This document shows, in pieces, positions 54,185-63,437 of a stretch of 64,000 nt of DNA. The stretch covers positions 248,001 to 312,000 of the forward strand of contig CAJZBQ010000006.1 in assembly GCA_914767885.1 (NCBI GenBank), written 5' to 3'. The DNA comes from Blepharisma stoltei (lineage: Eukaryota; Ciliophora; Heterotrichea; Heterotrichida; Blepharismidae). The translations under genes and the position numbers were made by a program. The notes beneath the pieces were generated by a model. The model was given only the letters and a program-made list of their open reading frames with translations. It had not been told where the DNA came from and did not search any database. Within the stretch, counting starts at the first letter, position 1. Each line of letters opens with the position of its first letter.

Positions 54185-56602
54185 ATGTTGAAAGAAAACG
54201 ATATATTTTTAGAAAAATATCACATAGAAAGCGTACTTGGCTCAGGAGGATTTGGGGAAGTTTATAAAGCAAAAGATCTAAGACACAACAGATCTGTAGC
54301 TATTAAAATTGACATAGCTAGAAAAAACCAAGTATTATTAGAATCTAAAATACTTTCTGCCCTTCAAGGAGGTGAAGGAATTCCTAAATTATATGAATCA
54401 GGTAGAACTGACGAGATAAGCTAAGGACCCCCCCCTCATTTGTCGAATTTTCTAGTCTTTTTTTTATAAGAATTTTTTTTTCAGGACCTCATTTGTCCCA
54501 AAATCTAGTCAAAAATGATTTGTCCAATTTTCTAGTCTTTTTTTGATTTTTTCGAATGCCCTAAATTCTAGTTTTTTACTTTAAAAAAACTAGAAAATGA
54601 GACAATTGAGGTCCTGAAAATTTTTTTTCTCTATCAAAAATTTTGACTAGAAAATTGGACAATTGAGGTCCTAAAAAAATTTTTTTTTTCCTATAAAAAA
54701 AACTAGAAAAATGGGCAAATGATAAAAGACTAGAAAATCGGACAAATGAGGGGGGGGTCCTTACATGGTCATACAGCTATTAGGGAAAAACCTAGGCAGT
54801 GTCCAAAAGGAGTATGGTGGAAAATTTGACATTGGCACTACTGTGCATATTGCCTTGCAAATTCTCTCAAGGCTTGAATACATACATCACAAAGGGTATA
54901 TTCATAGGGACATTAAACCCCAGCAATTTTTGTTGTCTCTTGACGAAAAGTCTATATATCTGGTCGACTTTGGGCTTTCTCAGAAATATATTTATGATAA
55001 TCATCATTTAGCATTTCAAAATCACTGCTCAAAGGTAGGGAATTCAACGTTCGCGTCTCTAAATGATCATACTGGGCTTCGTCAGAGCAGAAGGGATGAC
55101 TTAGAATCACTTGGGTATATGCTGGTTTATATGTATAAGGGAATTTTACCATGAAGTAGCACATATAAAGTCGCAAGTGCCAATCGTTGGCAACAAGTTT
55201 TGAATATAAAATCAGCAATCACAATTCCTGATTTATGCCAGGGCTGTCCGCAAGCCTTTGAAGCATTCATAGTATACGTAAGAAATTTAAGGTTTGAGGA
55301 AAATCCTGACTACTCCTATTTAAAATCTTTACTTGAAAATATCAGAAATAGAGAAAAAATTCCAGCAAATTATTTCGTTTGGCACAACCAAAAAGAGCCA
55401 AAAAAGCCTCTTAGAATCAAACGGAAAAAATCTCTAACACACATAAAGTTAAAAGAAGCCCCTGAAATTGCCTTACAAGCATCAGATGCCAATATAAATA
55501 TCGCAAAAGAAATCACAAAAATCGCTACCCCTCCCTTTAAATTGAAACAACGAATGGTAATTTTTCCATTTTTTTGTGCTTTAGCCACCCCCTCTTTAAA
55601 TTGGAATGGAAAATCTTTTTTTTCGTAAGGAAAATCTAATAGGTAAAATATGAAATTTTATAATATCAGTTTTGACATAATTTAATGAATAAGTGCTTAT
55701 TTCAACATCTTTAAAACATATCCAATTAATTTTTGAATTAATTCTTACTCCCCCCCCCCTCCGTGAGCGAACAAAACCATTAGAAAAATCGCCATTTTTT
55801 GACCAAAAACCCACCCTCCGTGAGTGAACAAAAATTTTTTTAATAGAAAAAATTTTAATGGAAAAAAATTTTGATATATAAGTGATAATTAGTATAATGA
55901 AATCTAGAGCTAATTCTGTTTAATTTTAAACAAATTGCGTTTTAAAACATAAATTTTGCAAATTAAATTAATATTTGCTTCCCAATTTTTGCAAATTAGG
56001 ATTTTTTTAAATTTCGAAAAAAATATTTTTTTTATAAAATTTATATATAAATTTTTTTTAAAAAAAAAAATTAACCCCCCTCCGTGAGCGAACAAAATTT
56101 TTTTGTTCGCTCACGGAGGGGGGGGGGGGAGTTAGTAAATGCAAATTATTGGCTCAATTATATATTTTTTTAATTTTTTAAAATTTTTGGAAAAAAAAAT
56201 TTATAATCTCCCTTTAAATTCGAATATAATTTTTTGTTTCAGTTTAGAGTAATGGGGAGTAAACATAAGAGAAGGTCAAGAACCTTAATTCCAATAAAAA
56301 TTCCTGATCTCAGTGAAGATGAAGCTTCAAGAACGGTTACAAGAGGATTCAGAATATCGACTCCAAAGGTTAATAGACACATCCTTTCCCCAACAGATGC
56401 TAGTTTGGTAGTTTTTGAAGAAAATCAAAATCCTATTGAAGAAAATTCCTATGATGTAGCAATCGATCAAAATAATACTCCGAAATCAAAAATGCCGGAA
56501 ATTAAAAATCGAGATATCTTAAGGAAAGCAAAAATAGTTGAGACAGAGCCTGAAGCTATAATGATTACAAAAAAGTCATCTGAAAACTGCTCTATCTTTT
56601 AG
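54185..56602 (+). CDS. Casein kinase 1-like Ser/Thr kinase, split by two IESs
   Basis: 447 residues (448 codons exactly) after removing the 340-bp family C IES and the 734-bp family B IES with its nested family A. The kinase has GSGGFGEVYKA, the ATP-binding VAIKID, the catalytic HRDIKPQQFL, VDFGLSQKY and the CK1-type fold features GNSTFASLNDHTGLRQSRRDD and LGYMLVYMYKGILPW. The C-terminal tail (RIKRKKSLTHIKL, then KHKRRSRTLIPIKI) is basic and crosses the second IES. CK1 kinases act in ciliary, membrane-traffic and clock pathways; this clan is expanded in ciliates. Confidence 0.9.
54424..54763. mobile_element. IES, fold-back family C, 340 bp
   Basis: TA borders are at 54422-54423 and 54762-54763. 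The termini are inverted: left AGGACCCCCCCCTCATTTGT, right inward AGGACCCCCCCCTCATTTGT. The interior is an array of units like ATTTGTCCAATTTTCTAGTC in both orientations, making a long imperfect fold-back. Removal joins DEIS to YMVIQLL with the split Tyr codon TA|C. Confidence 0.9.
55528..56261. mobile_element. IES, MITE family B (outer), 734 bp, containing a nested family A IES
   Basis: TA borders are at 55526-55527 and 56260-56261. The left end is CCCCTCCCTTTAAATTGAAA, with another copy (CTCTTTAAATTGGAATGG) about 60 bp inside. The right end, read inward, is CTCCCCATTACTCTAAACTG followed by AAACAAAAAA. The nested family A element lies at 55748-56134. Joins EITKIA to KHKRRSR. Confidence 0.85.
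55748..56134 (+). mobile_element. Nested IES, MITE family A, 387 bp
   Basis: TA borders are at 55746-55747 and 56133-56134. The left end CTCCCCCCCCCCTCCGTGAG then CGAACAAAA repeats as CCACCCTCCGTGAGTGAACA about 65 bp inside. The right end is CCCCCCTCCGTGAGCGAACA followed by its inverted copy ending in G12. It is the best-preserved family A copy here. Confidence 0.9.
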
Positions 56603-56832
56603 TAATTGGTGCATCATAAACATCACAACTCTTTACATTTAATAATACTTTTTTTTGTGCCTCAAATTCATTAATAAAATAAAAATATTTTGCACTACTT
56701 GATAATTTATATAAAGCAGTATCCATGCTATTATTTTTTATAATAAAATTTTGAATGAAAATTTTTATTATAATATTTTATAAAATTCGAATTCTTTATT
56801 ATTACTCGGGGATTTTCATATAAAATTTGCAT

Positions 56833-57537
56833 TTAAAGGTGAATTCCTAAATAGTTTGAAAGACACATCTTACAAACACTATCTTCTCCATGCTTATGTA
56901 GTCTATCAACACAAGTGTTAAGGAGGATTTTCGTATTTCTAACAGATTTTGATACTGTTGGAGACTCAGAAGCAAACAATTTTTTGAACTTATTATTAGT
57001 TTCAAATCTTGTTGGCGTCACAGATGTGGTAGGAAAATAAATTTGTTTCCTCTTCTTTGTCATTCCAATTTCAGAGTAATTTCTATTCTTTTTTTGAAGT
57101 CTATTTTCGAGCTTTTTTATGACCTGGCCGAGTGCGTGGCTTTCGGGGCATTTGAATTTCTTCAGCAATTCGTCTTCGCTATAATAAATTTTTGACATTT
57201 CTTTGTAGGTACTTATTGGTATATACAAACTGCTTCCATCTTCTTCATAATAATGGAGATTTGTTTCTTCCCTACTTTTTATTGGTTCAATAGGCTTTAA
57301 TACTCCTGACTGATACTCAGGAGGCAGCGGTAAAAATTTGCATAGCGGTTTTACTTTAATTCTTGATAACTTAACCGGAGTTTCTTCTTTGGGACTCTTT
57401 GCAAATGAACTAAAATTTTCAGAAAGTTTGCGACATTCTCCTACCATAGTAGGAGTTTGGCGTCCGAAAAGTTTTTCTAGCTTAATAAAAATGCTTTTAT
57501 TGTACTCTGACCTTGAACAGTATCTATTCTTTCTCAT
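56833..57537 (-). CDS. Hypothetical basic protein
   Basis: 234 residues, uninterrupted, Lys/Arg/Ser-rich and largely disordered-looking. A small Cys cluster (SVCKMCLSNY) lies near the C-terminus, too short to name. It begins MRKNRYCSRSEYNKS. Confidence 0.55.
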   Translation of the reverse strand: MRKNRYCSRSEYNKSIFIKLEKLFGRQTPTMVGECRKLSENFSSFAKSPKEETPVKLSRIKVKPLCKFLPLPPEYQSGVLKPIEPIKSREETNLHYYEEDGSSLYIPISTYKEMSKIYYSEDELLKKFKCPESHALGQVIKKLENRLQKKNRNYSEIGMTKKRKQIYFPTTSVTPTRFETNNKFKKLFASESPTVSKSVRNTKILLNTCVDRLHKHGEDSVCKMCLSNYLGIHL

Positions 57538-57767
57538 TTTTACAAGGATTTAGTTGTTGATTATATTTGTAATTAACAGAATATTTATCAATTTCAATGA
57601 TTCATATGATAAAATCAATATTTTTTTAAAATTCAGCTGAAGAATAGGCATTTTAGCTTCATTATGATTTTGAATTTATTCACCACCTAGTTTAAAGACT
57701 CATGTTTAAATAAAATATGAATTTTTATTTAAGGTGAGAAATTTAATCTACTTATTCACGTTAAAGG

Positions 57768-58388
57768 TTAATTAATTTTTTCTTTTGGAGCCAGTTTGGC
57801 TATTACTTTTTCGGGGGTAATAAATATTGGCTTACTTATTTCAACTTTGCCACTCCAGCTTTTTAAAGGTAGCACAATTGCGTGCATGTGGAGATGAGGA
57901 ATGCTGTTGCATAAAGGATGATGAAACCCGAATACATATTCTCCATTAGGATCTATATTCCTTACTTCTATTTATTAATAAAGTACCCAATGAAGTATTC
58001 CTTATTTTAATTTAAAATTTTAAATTAAAAAAATGGCTAAGGTTAGCAATCTTTCGCCAACTTGACGCATGTGCTCGATAAGTTCAATATCTGACCTCTT
58101 TAGATGCCAAACATTTTTAATATGCCTCAAAGGAACTATTTGTATATGAATTCTTCCAATTGGGTATTTATCGTAAAATGCTACAACCTTATCATCTCGG
58201 TAAAACGGCTCTTTATTAGTGTGAATGATTTTACAGAATAAGCAATGCCCAGGAATTGAAGCAATCTGATCTTTATCGTCGTATTTGTTCAAAGGAGGAT
58301 TTCCCCATGCTTTTTTATAGAGCTTGTATCCGGCATAGCTAACTGTAGTAAAAATCAATAATCCTGTTATGGTTGTTGAATTAAGCAT
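57768..58388 (-). CDS. HIT-domain nucleotide hydrolase with N-terminal membrane anchor
   Basis: 181 residues after removing a 75-bp IES. The N-terminal TM (TITGLLIFTTVSYAGYKLY) is followed by CLFCKII, FYDKYPIGRIHIQIVPLRH and, past the IES, FHHPLCNSIPHLHMHAIVLP with the HxHxH histidine triad. HIT/HINT family enzymes hydrolyse nucleoside phosphoramidates and AMP derivatives; the CxxC pair is a typical HINT zinc site. A membrane-anchored HINT is less usual. The start is the ATG at 58388. The active-site block lies downstream of the IES, so an unexcised copy is dead. Confidence 0.85.
57971..58045. other. Short IES, 75 bp
   Basis: TA borders are at 57969-57970 and 58044-58045. It contains stops in the gene's frame. 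Removal joins VGERLL to EVRNIDPNGEYV. Confidence 0.8.
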
Positions 58389-58606
58389 GGCTAAATATTT
58401 ATTAAAATAAGCCACATTATTGATAGGTCTGACAGAAAATAAATTTATATAGCTAATTATAACAAATAATCATAATATATTTATAAGGTATAATTCATGA
58501 TTATCAAATTTCCAACTATAGTCCATTATTAAGTGCAATTGAAAACGTATAAGTATATTTTAAAGCACAAAGTTAACTAAAACTGAATTAGCATTATATT
58601 AACCTC

Positions 58607-58924
58607 TTAGCCTCCAAATCCGTAAAGTGTCCTTCCTTGTCTTTTAAGGGCATAAACTACATCAAGTGCTGTCACAGTCTTTCTTCTTGCGTGCTCAGTA
58701 TAGGTTACAGCATCTCTTACAACACCTTCCAAAAATACTTTAAGTACGTTTCTTGTTTCATCATAGACTAATCCTGAGAGTCTTTTAACACCTCCTCTTC
58801 TTGCCAATCTTCTAATGGCAGGCTTAGTAATGCCTTGGATGTTTTCTCTTATAACTCTTCTATGTCTTTTCTTTGCTCCAACTTTTCCTAATCCTTTTCC
58901 TCCTTTTCCACCTTTTCCTCCCAT
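58607..58924 (-). CDS. Histone H4
   Basis: 105 residues, uninterrupted. The globular domain is canonical ([20 protein letters not shown], then [20 protein letters not shown], then [21 protein letters not shown]). The tail starts [20 protein letters not shown] rather than [18 protein letters not shown], with an extra GGK unit. It is divergently paired with H3 across 193 bp. Confidence 0.97.
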   Translation of the reverse strand: MGGKGGKGGKGLGKVGAKKRHRRVIRENIQGITKPAIRRLARRGGVKRLSGLVYDETRNVLKVFLEGVVRDAVTYTEHARRKTVTALDVVYALKRQGRTLYGFGG

Positions 58925-59117
58925 GTTTTATAAAGCTTCATTTGCATTTGGCCTGAAATCTTCATCTTCTACCCTTTTTGAAAAAATCTTAAATCTGATT
59001 GGCTGATTTTAATTTTCCTTTCTATTTGTTTTTCTGCCTATCAAAATTCAGATTGTGCTAATAAGAGATAAATTTTAACTATAAAATGCAGTCGGACACA
59101 ATAGATTTTTATATTAA
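58925..59117. promoter_or_regulatory. Shared H4-H3 divergent promoter
   Basis: 193 bp between the two start codons contains AT-rich blocks and a repeated ATTGGCTG/ATCTGATTGG-type (CCAAT-box-like) sequence around 58,995. Divergent pairing gives the cell one regulatory region for equal H3 and H4 output. Individual elements were not proven. Confidence 0.5.
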
Positions 59118-59531
59118 ATGGCAAGAACTAAACAAACAGCAAGAAAGACTACCTCAGCAGGAAAAACCCCTAAAAAGCACCTTGCAACTAAGGCCGCTAA
59201 GAAGGTCTCAGCCACCACCTCAGGTGTTAAGAAGCCACACAGATTTAGACCAGGCACAGTGGCTCTAAGAGAAATCAGAAAATACCAAAAGAGCACTGAA
59301 CTTTTAGTCAGAAAACTTCCTTTCCAAAGACTTGTAAGAGAAATTGCTCAAGAATACAAGACAGATCTCAGATTCCAAAGCTCAGCTGTCCTTGCACTCC
59401 AAGAAGCTGCTGAAGCTTACCTCGTCGGACTTTTTGAAGACACCAACCTTTGTGCAATTCACGGTAAAAGAGTGACTATTATGCCAAGAGACATGCAATT
59501 AGCCAGAAGAATCAGAGGAGAAAGATCATAA
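59118..59531 (+). CDS. Histone H3
   Basis: 137 residues, uninterrupted. The tail keeps ARTKQTARK (K4, K9) but has Thr at position 10, and its K27 region is [18 protein letters not shown], lacking the canonical ARKS. The fold is typical ([52 protein letters not shown]). Ser in S-S-A-V-L-A-LQE and similar positions are like major H3. Confidence 0.97.
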   Translation: MARTKQTARKTTSAGKTPKKHLATKAAKKVSATTSGVKKPHRFRPGTVALREIRKYQKSTELLVRKLPFQRLVREIAQEYKTDLRFQSSAVLALQEAAEAYLVGLFEDTNLCAIHGKRVTIMPRDMQLARRIRGERS

Positions 59532-59582
59532 TGTAATCCCTTAATTACCCTTTCGTAAATTTTGTTTTATAAATAAAATAAT

Positions 59583-59927
59583 ATGGGGCGGATTCTTAAG
59601 CCTTTAATAGTTACTTTGGTAGCTACTTCAGGAATGGCAGGGCTAGTTTACTCGTTTTATACTTATGAGGAAAGCAAAGGTAGTTGCTAAATAGTCTATC
59701 CAAAGATTGAGGGAATGCCTATGAAAGATAAATTGAACGAATCGAAAAGGATTGAGATCGAAGTTCATGATTTCAGGAAAAAATGAAAAGAGCATGGAGG
59801 GAGGATTTTGAAAAGCTATAGAGAGGAGAGTAAAAAGTTTAAAGAAAATTTGGAGAATCAAGATATGGATATGCCTGCTGAAGGGAAAGTTATTTTGGAT
59901 ATCATCAATGACAATAAATTAGAATAA
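59583..59927 (+). CDS. Small single-pass membrane protein
   Basis: 109 residues after splicing a 15-nt intron; one UGA-Trp. The N-terminus (MGRILKPLIVTLVATSGMAG) is hydrophobic after a short basic start, then a charged helix. It resembles small mitochondrial inner-membrane proteins, but no family is identified. It lies 50 bp after the H3 stop. Confidence 0.65.
59680..59694 (+). other. 15-nt intron
   Basis: GTAGTTGCTAAATAG, which removes in-frame stops; phase 1 split of the Val codon. Confidence 0.85.
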
Positions 59928-60439
59928 ATAATTGAAAATTTAAGAGAAAATTGAGTATAGTATTGAGATTTGCTATAACTATAGCTGCATCTTGTAAACA
60001 TTTTTAATTTTCGTTTTGAGAAATAATTTATAAGACCTTAAAACTTACAAAATTAATAAAAGGTTATTTTGTGACTGAGAAAATTTAGAACTTTGTATTA
60101 ATATAAAGACAACTAAATCAATTATCTAGTTTTTTTACAATATGAGAAATTGTTGATAAAGAAAAATTTTCAAAGAGTTGGAATAAAAATATAAAATAAA
60201 TTGTCATCAAAACATAATAATTTTAAATTATAAGTAAATTACATAAATGGAAGTTTCTATTGGGAAAGAAATTAAATTATCAGCAATTTATTTGAGGAAA
60301 GTATGAATTATTACTATTAAAATCATATATAAACTTATGCTCAATAAATTACTTAAGAAGATCAAGACATTTGACAATTAATTTTCAAAAGAATAAGATG
60401 ATATCAAAATTTCAAATGAAATAAATCGTTACAGAAAGC
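59928..60439. other. AT-rich spacer
   Basis: Nothing was recognised. Confidence 0.5.
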
Positions 60440-61009
60440 TTAAACTTACATTAATTAGATTATAGAAAAGCTCCCTGCGGAACAGAAGATCCTTATTCCC
60501 TTCCATAGCGCTCCACTCCTCTGGTTCGCCGACAATCGTAATACGACCTTCAAAGTCTTGCTTCTACTATGCATGGGCTTGCACATGCTCCTGATTGTCG
60601 GAAAGTTTTGGTCACCACGCCATGCGTCAACAGGGTTTCTCATCATTGAAAATTCAAAAGGGTTGATTTTCTGATTGACTCTCGGCTAAGGTAGAAACCC
60701 GTAGCCCAGAGCGCAATTCGTGGCTTCATCCTGAAATAGTCCCGATTGGTCAAGACGAACGCCAATGGCACTTCTAGAGAAATCCCTTTCAACTTCCGAC
60801 CCATCTCCCTCTGAGGTAAAAACTTGGCATTGGAGTAAAGCTTGCGGCCAGCCTGACATTGGGCTTCACCAAACCAAGAAAACCCAGGTTGCATGCATCG
60901 AATGTCAGCCTCCCTCCTCAAGGCCCCTGGCACCCTTTCGGATATCACTACAGGAGTTAAGAGGGTGGGTTGATTCTCCATGCCATTTAATGTATCCGCT
61001 ACAGGAAGC
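60440..61009 (-). mobile_element. Retroposon (ATGGCG-head family), about 570 bp
   Basis: Diverged duplications GTTACAGAAAGC (60428-60439) and GCTACAGGAAGC (60998-61009). On the minus strand the head is ATTAAATGGCATGGAGAATC. Blocks such as AGTAGAAGCAAGACTTTGAA and CTTGGTTTGGTGAAGCCC are shared with the 46.5-kb copy. It lies in a spacer. Confidence 0.65.
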
Positions 61010-61542
61010 AATTAGCAACTTTTATTAAATAAGCCTTGATTCTATATCAGAAAAGACCAATCAAGCAAAAGCCCCAATAAATTTGATATGCTTAAACATC
61101 TCAAAATATCTCCACAAAAAAGAATTCAATAAATAATAAATAATTAAGTCAAAGTTATTACCCATATATGAAGAATCAGAAATATATCAAAATCTTGAAT
61201 AATCAACATTGCGGCTTTTTCAATTTGACTTCGAAATCAAGAAGAGAACATTTATATAAGGTAAATTAAGATTAAATAATTCAGCATGCACAGCACATAA
61301 GAATACATAACGAGCATTCAAATTTCACTTTTTAAACCCGCCCAATGAAATATTCACGCTAAAGTCAGCTTCTCCAACTTGACTAAATTTCAGATTAAGC
61401 TTAGATTTTCAGGCTATTTATCTCTATCATCAGCTAATAAAATTATCCTTAACCCTTCAAGTATATCCAATTCTAAAAATAATTCCTAATCCCAATAAAA
61501 TGCTGATTTTCAGAGATTTTTATAAATCGCCATAATTTTATT
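61010..61542. other. AT-rich spacer upstream of the helicase
   Basis: No repeat or open frame was recognised; probable promoter. Confidence 0.5.
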
Positions 61543-62861
61543 ATGAACGCAGATAGACGACAATATACACCAAAAGTTCAAAACTCAGAAGAGCCACGAG
61601 ACCAAATAGTCCGGCCCCAGCCTGACACTAGATTTAAAACCACAGATGTGACGAGTACCAAAGGAAATGAATGGGAAGACTACTTCTTATATTTTTTCCA
61701 CTAAATATGGATTTTCTCATTTTTTTCTATTTTTTTCCTATTTGCTTCTAGAACAGTATAAAGAGAGAACTTCTCATGGGAATTTTTGAGAAAGGTTTTG
61801 AAAGGCCAGCTCCAGTACAAGAAGAAAGCATCCCCATAGCTCTTGCTGGACAGCATATTATAGCAAGAGCTAAAAACGGGACAGGCAAAACAGCAGCCTT
61901 TGTAATCCCAATCCTGGAAAAATGTGACACGTCTCAGAACTATATTCAAGCTTTGGTGTTAGTCCCTACCAGAGAGTTAGCACTTCAGACAAGCAACGTA
62001 ATCAAAGAAATCGGCAAACATATGAACGTGCAGTGCATGGTTACCACAGGAGGGACCTCCCTGAGAGATGACATTTATAGGCTTTATAAAACAGTTCACA
62101 TTCTTGTAGGAACACCTGGGAGGGTCTTAGATCTTGCTTCCAAACACGTCGCTGATTTGTCTAAAGCACAAATTTGTGTGATGGACGAGGCCGACAAGCT
62201 GATTTCTCCAGATTTTCAGCCAATTATAGAGAGACTGCTTGTTTTCCTCCCAGCTGACCGCCAGATATTGCTATATTCCGCAACTTTTCCAGTGACAGTG
62301 AAAGAATTTGTACTGAGGTATCTGCCAGAGCACCACGAAATCAACTTAATGGACGAACTTACATTAGTTGGCGTCACCCAATACTACGCCCACGTCCAAG
62401 AAAAGAAAAAAGTCCATTGTTTAAACACCCTGTTTTCAAGACTTCAAATCAACCAAGCCATGATTTTCTGCAACTCCACACTTCGTGTGGAGCTACTAGC
62501 CAAAAAAATTACAGAACTCGGGTACTCTTGCTTCTTTATCCATGCAAAAATGCAGCAGCAAGACCGAAATAGGGTTTTCCATGATTTTAGGAATGGAGGC
62601 TGCCGATGTTTGGTGTCCTCTGATTTATGCACTAGGGGGATTGATATACAAACTGTTAACGTGGTCATTAATTTTGACTTCCCTAAGAACGCTGAAACCT
62701 ATCTGCATAGGATCGGAAGATCAGGAAGATTTGGGCATCTTGGCCTGGCAATTAATTTCATCACTGAAGAAGATAAAGAAAATCTATTTGCGATAGAGCA
62801 AGAGTTAGACACTGAAATCAAGCCAATCCCACCAATTATCGATAAGTCTTTATATACTTAA
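61543..62861 (+). CDS. DEAD-box RNA helicase, DDX6/Dhh1 family
   Basis: 415 residues after removing a 71-bp IES near the N-terminus. It has all core motifs: [10 protein letters not shown] (family-specific), [14 protein letters not shown] (Q motif), [11 protein letters not shown] (motif I), PTRELALQ (Ia), TGG, TPGR, MDEADK (II, DEAD form), SAT (III), [15 protein letters not shown] (V) and [10 protein letters not shown] (VI). Dhh1/DDX6 promotes mRNA decapping and translational repression in P-bodies. The IES lies between FL and KREL of the linking sequence. Confidence 0.95.
61690..61760. other. Short IES, 71 bp
   Basis: TA borders are at 61688-61689 and 61759-61760. It contains TAA stops in frame. 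Removal gives [17 protein letters not shown], the exact DDX6-family sequence. Confidence 0.85.
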
Positions 62862-62902
62862 ACTCTTCAGTTTCAATATGTCTTTATAAAAATTAGTTAA
62901 AA

Positions 62903-63337
62903 TTAAAGAGACTCTAATTCTCGCTCAATTTTTTCTTTGCTTTGGAGTTTCATCATTTGTTGGGGATCGAGTTTTTCACCTCTTTTGTAGGCTTCTTCGA
63001 GGAGCTGGATTTCTTTGAGCTTCTTTTTCAGAGTTTTTTTGTTTTTTGTGATAGAGGCAGAAACTTGGAATTCGGCTAGGGTGTTGAAATCTGACTGAGA
63101 GATGGGAAGAGAGCTATTGGAGTCAGATTTTTTTGATGGCTTCTTTTTAGGCTTGGATTTAACTGTGACCCACTCGTCTTCGTCTTTTGGTGTGTGAGGT
63201 TTAATTGGAGATTGAGATTTTGAGGTCGGGAGGATTGGCTCAGATTTTTGAGGAAGAGGCTTTGGATCTGAAACTTTTGTGTCTGGAGTAGGAATTGAAG
63301 AATCAAGAGGATCTTGCTGATTTTTTGTCTTACTCAC
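62903..63337 (-). CDS. Basic low-complexity protein
   Basis: 144 residues, Lys/Pro/Ser-rich. A WVTVKSKPKKKPSKK stretch is followed by a helical C-terminus (KKLKEIQLLEEAYKRGEKL) that resembles short motifs in RNA-associated proteins. No family was assigned. It is closely spaced with the next same-strand gene. Confidence 0.5.
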   Translation of the reverse strand: MSKTKNQQDPLDSSIPTPDTKVSDPKPLPQKSEPILPTSKSQSPIKPHTPKDEDEWVTVKSKPKKKPSKKSDSNSSLPISQSDFNTLAEFQVSASITKNKKTLKKKLKEIQLLEEAYKRGEKLDPQQMMKLQSKEKIERELESL

Positions 63338-63437
63338 TTCTATTTTTACATGTTAACTTTGGAAGAAAAAAAATTGTAATTCATTTCAGAATTATATTTA
63401 AAGGATATTGCACTAATTTTTGAGCAAAAAGTTTTTA

